Source: Telmatactis stephensoni
Lineage: Eukaryota; Cnidaria; Anthozoa; Actiniaria; Isophelliidae
NCBI GenBank assembly: GCA_029948255.1
Contig: JALIZF010001824.1
Span: forward strand, 744,001-808,000
Reading direction: 5' to 3'
DNA: 64,000 nt
A model generated the notes under the pieces. The model saw only the letters and a list, made by a program, of their open reading frames with translations. It was not told the origin of the DNA and searched no databases. Made by a program: the position numbers and the translations under genes. Every line of letters begins with the position of its first letter. Position 1 is the first letter of the stretch. Shown here piece by piece: positions 55,092 to 64,000 of this stretch.

Positions 55092-55342
55092 CCTGTATCG
55101 TAAGAAAAGGACGGAAGTATATTAAACTTTTACAAGAATTGATATTGACCTCTATGAAATGATTTTCAGAAAATCGAAAGAGACAGTTGATCCGTCCGCG
55201 ACATGTTTTTAGCACATAACTTCTCGGTACCAATGAGCTTAAAGTTTACGTTAGTTTGTGGTCGACTTTGTCAGCTCTCTAAGAATTGTGCTGTTTCGTT
55301 TGTAAGATCACAAACGTAACACCACTTTCACATAATACCAGG
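55092..55342 (+). promoter_or_regulatory. Conserved 5' flank of gene C
   Basis: Counterpart of 34355-34605. The inverted repeat is GTTTGTAA-GA-TCACAAAC here, one arm having a single change. Presumed 5' UTR and promoter of gene C, possibly co-regulated with gene B. Confidence 0.5.
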
Positions 55343-55418
55343 ATGGAATCGAGTTCTTTAGTGTTCAAAATTTGTCTTCTTCTTGTAATAAGGATTTCAA
55401 GTGGAGTTACAACCTCAG
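55343..55418 (+). CDS. Gene C signal-peptide exon
   Basis: [20 protein letters not shown], one residue different from gene B in this segment, with identical exon length and phase. Confidence 0.82.
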
Positions 55419-58400
55419 GTATGTTTTTGTATCATTAGTTTGTTGGCTTTTAGTTGTTGTTTTTGTGTACAATTTTTTTTGTTTATTATCGATTCCCCGT
55501 GTGATAATAGTGCTTAAGGTGCAACTTTGTCCTTCGAGCGGATTTCTGAAAATACCCTCATCAATAATCTGATATTGAGGTGAGCAGATCGCAGAGTATT
55601 CTAAATATAATACACTGCGTAATTGATTACTGAAAGTTCTCGATCATAATAGGTAATAACAGACGGTAAATATTTTGAGGCATCAGTTATACAACAATAA
55701 TAATAATAACTTTATTATCCTCAGAATTCAGAATTTACACTGAAGCTGTGCAAAATATATAAAAATAATAATAATCATAAAAATTTAAGAATGTAAATAT
55801 ATATACAATAGCTAGCTCTATAAATCCAAGACAAATCAACATCAAGTATACTATCAGTATAGCCATTAGATTGATATCTAATTTAATGTGTAAATCAAAT
55901 CAATCCTGGACATTTATGTACCTCTGATTGAGACTTGATTTCTTCAGTTGCTCGTACTAGTAATCTTTTATTAGGATTCTTTCTTCACGTATTGGCGGAT
56001 TTTTAATACAATGTTAATAGTATACTGTTAGTTAATATGTCAATGTCATTCGATATTTGGACAAATTTGGCGTAACGTCGTAAACGTTGGAGCCAAAAAA
56101 CAAAGTGTTCGAATCATTAAACTTGCTACATCAACCATTAGTACCAAGCTTTCGGGCCTAAGGCCCATCATCAGGGTAAATGGAATCAACAGTGAAACGT
56201 TACATCCACGCACACTATGGCGTAAATTAAACAACATTATCCTTGTGCGCTCACAAATAACAACAGACAAGCGCGCGCTAACACTAAGGGTGTGTTCTAG
56301 AATTTTGCTATTTACAATTTAATCGAGAAATATAATTATCAGGCACTTTTCTGCCAGAGTCTCTATTAAAAATAGCGTTCTTGTTTCTTGTAAATAGCAA
56401 AATTCTAGAACACACCCTTTGTGTTAGCGCGCGCTTGTCTGATGTTATTTGTGAGCGCGCGAGGATAATGTTGTTGACGCCATAGTGTGTGTGGATTTCT
56501 GTAACGTTTCACTGTTGATTACAGTTACGCTGATGATGAGCCTTAGGCCCGAAAGCTTGGTAATAAAATTACTAATGGTTGATGTAGCAAGTTGAATGAT
56601 ATGACAAAACCAACCAACAAAGGAATATTAGATAAAGTGTTAATTCGAATGTTAGTTGTTATAATGATAAGCGTAGGCTGGTCTGACATGCACAAATTAT
56701 ATGACGTTATGATTCAATCAGTTTGCAGCAACAACCATGCTATTGGTGTCAGCAACAGGTCCATCATACCAGACAGCAGTATGACTACGTCGTCCTACTC
56801 TTCCTATTTTAGACCATCTAATGGAAGACTGAATGGCGGGAAAATGGGATGGAGTCCAAAAAATTATAACCCAGATGACTACCTACGGATTGACCTTGGT
56901 ACCACGCATGACATATGTGGAGTGGCAACACAAGGCGGATGTGATGATGATGCTTGTAAATACAAATTCTATTCCTGGGTATTAGAATACAAGTTACAGT
57001 TTTCAACAGATGATAGAAGCTGGAGGATGTATCAAGAGGGAAATAATGTCAAGGTAAAAACAATGATTATATTGTGTGATAAGAAGTATATAATAGAAAT
57101 GAAACAAGACCTTTCAGGCGAAATTACAATGGTTTGGTGCTGTCAGATAGAACTGTGATGAGACATCTACCAAGTAAAGATAAGCATTTATGCATGTTTT
57201 CTATAGTTATTCCCAGGAAATTCAGATTACAACACAGTGAAGAAGAATATCCTATCAAAACCAGTAAAGGCAAGATACATCAGGTTTATACCTACAAAAT
57301 ATAGAAGGAGGAAAATGATGCGAGTTGAAGTTTACGCCCTTTCTAAAGGTGTGATGTTTTATATTTATCATTCGCACTAATTAAAGTTGGATCATGCACT
57401 TCCTTTGCACTTTTCGAAAGCTTCCTGGGGTACTTTACCCGAAATGGAATTGACATTGTATAACATATCCCTAGATGATTTAAAAGAGAACGCTCTTCCA
57501 TCAAAACCCTGTTTAATAAACATCTAACACGCTACAGATATACCTATCAGTTCAAGAAAGTTTTGCAGTTTTTTATGGTAATTGAGTAAATCACAATTAT
57601 TCCAGGTTGTTCCAAAGACAATTAGCGCTTGTCCATGATTATATATTAAGACTAGCCGTTTCTAATAGAAAGTGAAGTGCTGCGAGCTGTCTTTGCAAAT
57701 TAATGCGGCTAGTATATGTGATTATGTCTGGAGTTTGGTAAATTTTGATCTGAAGATGTGAGGAACGTACACTGTTAGATATTATCGCCATATTTATTCC
57801 TCAGTTCATTGCATTACTTAGGCCTAGGTCAAACATCTAATCTCACATGTGCAAAGTTCAATGCAAATGAGATGAAACAGAAGATTGTAGTTGTACTTGA
57901 TATTTATTTGCAACCGCACTCCTCCCCCCCCCCCCCCCTTACACACACACAAAACAAAACAAAACAAAACACAACAACAAGAAATATATTTCTTTAACGA
58001 GTAAATTTATTTAATAGTGGAAGTACAAAGGTCTAAGCCATAAATGCAATAAAATATAACGACAACAGGAAATAATATGCTTGTACATTTTAAGCTTAAA
58101 CGAAAAAGCCTAAATAATAAGAAACAGTAGTAACTAAAATCATACATGCGTAGCACTATTTGTCAATTATAATAAAAGGTAATAGTAATTTAACATTCGG
58201 TTTATTTGCCTCAATGAGCGATTGCTTTAATTTGGTTGGTTTGCCTCGATACTCTCTGACAATGAACGATTGTTTTGATTTGTTTTGTTTGCCTCAATGG
58301 ACAATTGATTCGGTTTGTTTGCCACAATGGGCAGTGGTTTTGGTCGGTTTGGCTGAATGGCATGGACGATAAGTCGATTGCTTTAGATCAGTTCTCTCTC

Positions 58401-61400
58401 AGTGCTCCAATGGACTCGATCTAAGGGACAGCGTCTCTGTTTGCTCTTGAGAGATTGTTTGATCTTACCTCAAAAGCGAGTTAGAACTGAGTTCTGGAAC
58501 TTCTTTCTTACAATGAATACGAGAATGTAAGCCCATGTGCTCGGTAAGTCACCGAGACATGCATCATTTGCACTGCACCTACTACCACCATTTTGAATTG
58601 GAGCCGGCCGAGATGGCTCATGGGAACGAAATCATCCATCGCTAGTTAGTTAGTTGACTGAGAGTTGACCAAGGATCGGAGTCCCATTATAAAGTGCCCA
58701 GACCTCCAACGGCCATTGAGTAAACGGGAATCCCGTCGAGATTAGTGTTGCTGCTTCGCTCGCTTCGCTCGCTCGCAGCAAAAACCATCGATTTTAACTC
58801 AGGATTAACACTAGCTAATCACTCTTCGAACAACCCCTCAGTTCTATACCAGTGCTTGAGAATCATTCTTTGCTTCTGATCGAATACTTTTAAATATGCT
58901 TTGAAGAGATTATTAAAACATAGATGCATACCGTGGATGTATTTGATACTGTGCCTCCAAACAAACGCCATATTGTTGTCCGTATATAGATAGAATTGAT
59001 TTTGTAAATAGGCGCCCTAGCCTTGCCACGTCTTACATAATACTATCAAGACGACTATTTTAACATAACCCTCGAAAAATAGTGTACTGTCTATACAGCT
59101 AACTATAACTAACTGTTTTTATACACATTCTACTGAACTTCCATATTTTCGAATTCTCTTTTTGTTCAGCACCGACAACTGGGTCGACACCATTGATAAC
59201 CAAAACAGGTATGCGCTGCATTAATTAGTTTTATGCTTTCAGCATTTTAACCTTTACAAATAATTTTTATTGCTAAACGTTTTCACAACAGAAACCCTCG
59301 TAAGCGACCACCTCGGGAAGTCGTAACTAAAGGTGGTCGTGCGCAAGTAGAACTAGTTGAGTACGAGAATGGTTGCTAAAAAGCGATCACGCATCAGTGC
59401 TATCAGCGCACGGCTCAGTAAATGTTTAAACGGAAAAATGTTAATCCAGGTTTAATCCGCTAATCCAGGTTTAAAGTGAAGTTAATCATATCATGGATAT
59501 ATTAGCTCTAAATGTGGAGGGCTTCAAGAAATTCAGACCAGACTATGCACAGGAAACCATTTTAGACAAAGTGCATGATTGAGACAAATTACAAAGTACA
59601 TTTTCACCAAACAGTTGTATATTTGAGCGATTCGTTTACCGGCGCTTGAACACAGAGGAAAAGACCAGTTGATACTTCAAAAAAGTGGCCGCTGTCACTT
59701 ACGAACGCGGTCGCCTACGAGAGCACTTCCTAACTACAGAGCTGAGTAACAAACGGTTTTTTTCAATCAGTTGTGGTTGCAACTAGAACTGCTTACTCAC
59801 AGTGATCACAAAGAAATAATTTTGACAGCATACACATGTTTATTATCTTTTTCTTTGCTTATATGTTTTTCTCTGTATCTTAGGCTCAATTGCAACATCA
59901 GCGACGTCAGCACCAATGACACCGACGACGACAGTGTCAGAAAGTAAGTTCTTACACTGCATACCTCAAAGGAAGTCGATTTACTAAACGGTACTTATTT
60001 GTCAACCCTTAAATTATTTGTCCCTTAAATTATATGACGTTATGATTCAATCAGTTTGCAGCAACAACCATGCTATTGGTGTCAGCAACAGGTCCATCAT
60101 ACCAGACAGCAGTATGACTGCATCGTCATTTTATAACTATAGTAATTATTATGTTTATAAACCATCAAATGCAAGACTGAATGGCAAGTATGATGGATGG
60201 AGACCAAGAACAGATTACGACGCACATGATTACCTACAGATTGACCTTGGTACTGCGCATGACATATGTGGAGTGGCAACACAAGGAGGATGTTATACTC
60301 GTAATTGTTATCACAAAATGTATTACTGGGTTACAGAGTACAAGTTAGAGTTTTCAACAGATGACAGAATCTGGAAGAGTTATTCAGAGGGAAATAGTAT
60401 CAAGGTAAAAACGTATGATTGTGTGATAAGAGAATAGAAATAAATAATAGAAATGAAGCAAGACTTTTTAGTGAAATTATAATGGTTTGGTGCTGTCAGA
60501 TAGACCTGTGATGAGACATCATCAAGTGGATGACAAGCATCTCTTATGCATGTTTTCTATAGTTGTTTCCAGGTAATTCAGATTACAACACAGTGAAGAA
60601 GAATATCCTATCAAAACCAGTAAAAGCAAGATACATCAGGTTTATACCTACAAAATATTACCGGAGGAAAATGATGCGAGTTGAAGTTTACATCCTTTCT
60701 AAAGGTGTGATATTTTATATTTATCATTCGCACTAAAGTTGGATCATGCACTTTATTTGTAGGACTTTTAATTTCGAAAGCTTCCAGGGACACTTTACCC
60801 GAAATGGAATTGACATTGTATAACATCCCTAGATGATATAAAAGAAAATGCCCTTCTCATCAAAACGCTGTTTAATGAACATCTGACGTACACGCTACAG
60901 ATACACCTATCAGTTCAAGATTATTAAAACATAGATGCACACAATGCATGTGTTTGCCATGATCAGTTCTGCCTCCAAATACAGAAACGCCATATTGCTG
61001 TGCGTATATAATTAGATAGAGTTGTTTTTTTAAATACGCACCCTAGCCTTGCCATGTATTACATAATACTATCAAGACTTTTTTAACATAACCCTCGAAA
61101 AATAGTGTACTGTCTATACAGCTAACAATAGCTAACTGTTTTTATACACATTCTACTGAACTTCCATATTTTCGAATTCTCTTTTTGTTCAGCACCGACA
61201 ACTGGCTCGACACCATTGACAACCAAAACAGGTATGCGCTGCATTGGTTTGCTTTCAGCATTTTAACCTTTACAAATATTTTACGCTAAACGTTTTCACA
61301 ACCAAAACCCTCTAAGCGACCACCTCGGGAATTCGAAACTAGAACTAGTTGAGTACGAGAATGGTTGCTAAAAAGCGATCACGCAGCAGTGCTATCAGCG

Positions 61401-62007
61401 CGCGGCTCAGTAAATGTTTAAACGGAAAAATGTTAATCCAGGTTTAATCCGCTAATCCAGGTTTAAAGTGAAGTCAATCATGGATATATTAGCTCTAATG
61501 TGGAGGGCTTCAAGAAATTTAGACCAGATATATGCGTACATGACCATTTTAGACAAAGTGCATGATTGAGACAAATTACAAATTTAAAGTACATTTTTTT
61601 CATCAAGCAATTGTATACTTTTGAGCGGCTAGCTTACCAGAGCTTGATCACAGAGGAAAAGACCAGCAGATACTTCAAAACAGTGGCCGCGGTTATTTAC
61701 GAGCGCGGTCGCCTATGAGAGCAACGTCGAACTACAGAGTTGTGACAAACGGGGTTTTTCAATCATTTTTATGATCATATTTTTCTTTGCGCATGTGTAG
61801 GCTCAAAAATAAGTTCAATTGCAACATCAACAACTTCACTGTACCAATGACGGCGGCAGAAATTAAGTACGTTCTTACACTGCAAACCGAAGGGACCCGA
61901 CTTACCATATGGTACTGATTTGTCAATCCTTTGTTTCCTCAGATATCAGACCAGTGATAATTAAAGCTACGTCGCCCTCGTCTCAAATGATTCAGATAAC
62001 ATGGAAG
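55343..62007 (+). CDS. Gene C: third RPTP paralogue, 3' partial, two discoidin modules
   Basis: Exons supported: 55343-55418 (signal), 56722-57053 and 57207-57348 (discoidin 1), 59170-59208 and 59884-59943 (stalk), 60055-60404 and 60563-60704 (discoidin 2), 61193-61231 (stalk), 61943-62007 (first half of FN3-1). Phases agree throughout if the decayed stalk exon near 61801 is skipped. The rest would lie beyond the window; the following FN3 half-exon is displaced by transposons from 62140. Whether the gene still reaches a transmembrane and phosphatase part cannot be seen, and it may be a pseudogene. Confidence 0.78.
56119..56593. mobile_element. 475-bp palindromic MITE in gene C intron 1
   Basis: Ends AACTTGCTACATCAACCATT and complement. 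Arms of about 200 bp include AAGCTTTCGGGCCTAAGGC and GTGTGTTCTAGAATTTTGCT. The flanks GAATCATT and GAATGATA are only partly alike, so any target duplication has diverged. Absent from the corresponding gene B intron. Confidence 0.85.
56722..57348 (+). CDS. Gene C discoidin domain 1
   Basis: Exons 56722-57053 and 57207-57348. [20 protein letters not shown] is shared with gene B. The middle diverges (GRLNGGKMGWSPKNYNPDDY), including loops that usually shape the ligand site. Confidence 0.88.
57349..59169. other. Gene C intron with an extra insertion
   Basis: About 57650-58785 interrupts sequence that is continuous in gene B near 36360. It includes a C-homopolymer (about 57927-57940), an (AAAAC)n tract, and repeats of GATTG and TTTGCCTCAATG near 58200-58320. 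No exon seen. Confidence 0.6.
59170..59943 (+). CDS. Gene C stalk exons
   Basis: Exons 59170-59208 (39 nt) and 59884-59943 (60 nt, 12 nt shorter than in A and B; the SKIS portion is missing). Thr/Ser-rich, phase 1 to 1. Confidence 0.78.
60055..60704 (+). CDS. Gene C discoidin domain 2
   Basis: Exons 60055-60404 and 60563-60704. Closer to gene B's domain ([25 protein letters not shown]) than to gene C domain 1. The exon follows directly on intron sequence that in A and B precedes FN3-1, showing an insertion-type duplication. Confidence 0.85.
61193..61231 (+). CDS. Gene C second-module stalk exon
   Basis: A 39-nt phase-1 exon encoding [13 protein letters not shown], equal in length to its counterparts at 4215, 36772 and 59170. 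Confidence 0.75.
61801..61870 (+). pseudogene. Decayed second stalk exon in gene C
   Basis: The acceptor TGTGTAG is kept. Small deletions put a TGA in frame (CTGTACCAATGA) and the donor GAAAGTAAG has become GAAATTAAG. Being a symmetric phase-1 exon, it can be skipped without loss of frame. Confidence 0.8.
61943..62007 (+). CDS. Gene C FN3-1, first half
   Basis: A 65-nt exon matching A 5081-5145 and B 38461-38525 ([20 protein letters not shown]), with intact acceptor and donor. The second half is not found before the transposon cluster. Confidence 0.78.
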
Positions 62008-62221
62008 GTATGATAATCAGCAACATATATGTCAATGAGTCTATTTAGTGGGCTGTCAGGACACAATGTATAGGAATTAATACCACGAACAATTTTTCAT
62101 CTATGGCTATACCCTTACCTGTATTCAAGAGAAAATGAGGTAAGAGAAGGAATCCCCGTGACCCATCATATGCCCCGTTTGATGCTATTTTTAGAACCTC
62201 GTCAGCATGACCTCGACTTAA

Positions 62222-63132
62222 GGTGGCCCGTACCTATTGACTTGTTTGTCAGACATAAATTTTAATCGCGTCTTTTTACATCAAAACCTTGTCCGATTTC
62301 TGAGAAATTTGCAGCCATTTGTCTACAAGCCTTGAAATCTGTACCGGTAATTATTTTTCTGCGAATTAGATCAAGTAATTCGAGATATCAGACGGTTTTT
62401 AAAAATGGCTTTTTGAGAAAAATCCAAAAGTCATAAATCCAAAATTCCTAGGTGAATTTTTTCCTATTTCGTCAATCAAGTAAAAAGGCATAGAGGACTA
62501 CATACAACATGTATCGTGCCAATTTAATCCTTAGAAGTTGCGATACAAAATTTGCGCTGCCTGTTACGACGCAAAATTATGTAGACAAAACTACGGCCAA
62601 AATCTCAACAAAATTTCAAAAACAGCGAGAACTATATCGGTTGTAAGAAATACAAATACCTATTGTAATTACTTGTGAATAAAATATGGAGAGTTGAGAA
62701 GCTAAACGCCAATGTTATACTCAAGCAAACTTGGGGAGTAATTTTTGTGACCACGAGGTGAGCGTTGCAAATTTGTATTACTTCGACTTCTACAAATTCT
62801 GTCGAATTGTTTCGTGAAATTTTCTAGGTATGGGATAGAACAAGATGTTAACATACCTGTTGCCAAGTGTCGTTGTGTTTGCTGCACTAGGTATAATTCA
62901 GTAAGCTTCAAAAGTAAACAACTTCATCGAGTCGACGTTTGAGCTGCCAAGGTAAAGCCCTCATGGTTTGTTAATTTATTCATAACAACACCTTACTATC
63001 TGTTGCAAAATTCCACACGGGATTTAGACTCAGAAGCAATTGTATTCAGAGAACTTCTGTCTTTATTCCCAAAAGTCTGGATCCCGTGCGGAAATTCATG
63101 CCCAACAAACAAATCAATAGGTACGGGCCACC
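62222..63132. mobile_element. TTAA-flanked element (911 bp)
   Basis: TTAA at 62218-62221 and 63133-63136. Ends GGTGGCCCGTACCTATTGA and complement, with weaker pairing further in. The shared GGTRGY start links it to the elements at 17654, 31520 and 43606. No transposase seen. Confidence 0.85.
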
Positions 63133-63183
63133 TTAACCAATATCATGTTCGGATTTTTTTGTTCTCCATTTGCCTTTTTTCTC

Positions 63184-63886
63184 ATAGACAAGGCGCAAAA
63201 CTGAAAAAGTCGATCGCAAAAAGTGCAGAAGGCATTTTGGGGTAGAGGCTGGTAACATAACTATTCTAAACTAATTGTTCATGCCGAATCCAAATATGAC
63301 TGTTACCAAGACGTATTCTGCAATCCTCTCGTGTAAATGACGTATTTTGTGAATTGCTACAGTCATTTCATACTAACAGCTTTTTCATGTAATTCCAAAA
63401 GTTCCCAAACTTAAAAACAATTACCATGGCTGGAAAGAGCATATCAAAATCAGTAAAACTGTGAAGTTTGAAGGATATCAGTTGAAAACTCAAGGAGATA
63501 CGAATTTTCAAAAATCGAAATTTGTTTGTATCTCTTGCATAACTGTAAGTGTTTTCATACAAAATTTCGTTTTTTGAAAATTCGTATCTCCATGACTTTT
63601 CAACTGATATCCTTCAAACTTCACAGTTTTACTGATTTTGATGTGCAGCTATGGTAATTGTTTTTAAGTTTGGGAGCTTTTGGAATTTCATGAAAACGCC
63701 GTTAGTATGAAATGACTGTAGCAATTCACAAAATACGTCATTTACGCATATAAGATTGCAGAATACATCTTGGTAACAGTCATATTGGCATTCAGCATGA
63801 AAAATCGGTTTAGAATAGTTATGTTACCAGCCTCTACCCCAAAATGCCTCCAGGTATCTGTTTTTTCGAAAATGCGCCTTGTCTAT
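63184..63886. mobile_element. 703-bp foldback element
   Basis: Ends ATAGACAAGGCGCA and complement, with long inverted arms (for example AGGATATCAGTTGAAAA against its complement) meeting near 63540. Non-coding. Confidence 0.8.
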
Positions 63887-64000
63887 CAAGTTTAAACTCT
63901 TTTTTATCGACAAACGTTATACACCCTTTTTCCCCCGCTCTCGATCAATCAGAATCACTCTAAAAATAGCATTAAACGGGGCATATGATTGTCCAAAGAC

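Larger units (their letters stand above)
62163..64000. mobile_element. Outer element enclosing two nested elements, right end cut by the window
   Basis: CATATGCCCCGTTTGATGCT (from 62168) followed by ATTTTTAGA is repeated in inverse orientation at about 63958-63988 with one mismatch. The elements at 62222-63132 and 63184-63886 lie inside. The outer termini are not certain. Confidence 0.5.

Overview
This is an AT-rich, intron-dense stretch of an invertebrate animal nuclear genome. The host is probably an anthozoan cnidarian such as a coral or sea anemone. That rests on the gene architecture, the many palindromic DNA elements and a GC-rich element near 45.5 kb resembling ones I associate with coral genomes, so it is an inference. 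No prokaryotic, organellar, tRNA or rRNA signal was seen.

The core is a head-to-tail cluster on the + strand of three receptor-type protein tyrosine phosphatase (RPTP) paralogues. Gene A (4215-26396) lacks its 5' end in the window. Gene B (34606-53341) is complete: 36 exons join with consistent phases into 5133 nt, or 1710 residues. Gene C begins at 55343 and runs off the right edge. Gene B encodes a signal peptide, a discoidin (F5/8 type C) domain, a Ser/Thr-rich stalk, eight fibronectin III (FN3) domains, one transmembrane helix and two cytoplasmic phosphatase domains. Gene A has the same layout from the stalk onward. A fourth gene, D (30356-32730), lies between A and B and has a discoidin-type exon followed by a second galactose-binding-like domain of the HECTD1 type.

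Layout: 1-1660, 43-bp minisatellite whose polarity flips near 162; 2325-3550, DNA transposon; 3.6-26.4 kb, gene A with transposons in its introns, including a decayed Ty3/gypsy element just before the WPD-loop exon; 27.3-28.8 kb, second gypsy fragment on the minus strand; 30.4-32.7 kb, gene D; 34.3-53.8 kb, gene B; 54.9-62.0 kb, a truncated discoidin exon and gene C; 62.2-64.0 kb, nested palindromic elements.

The paralogues diverged as mosaics. Blocks around the stalk/FN3-1 and FN3-6 to FN3-8 are nearly identical, introns included, while the phosphatase exons differ strongly except for two domain-2 exons. FN3 exons expanded independently in A (a two-exon unit, four copies plus a relic) and in B (a one-exon unit, three related copies plus three truncated relics). 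Gene C carries a duplicated discoidin-stalk module. Gene A has lysine in place of the invariant catalytic arginine of phosphatase domain 1. In gene D a TTAA-flanked MITE sits inside an exon with splice-compatible ends that would restore the reading frame exactly. Together the genes look like a fast-evolving family of adhesive extracellular sensors coupled to tyrosine dephosphorylation; ligands cannot be read from the sequence.
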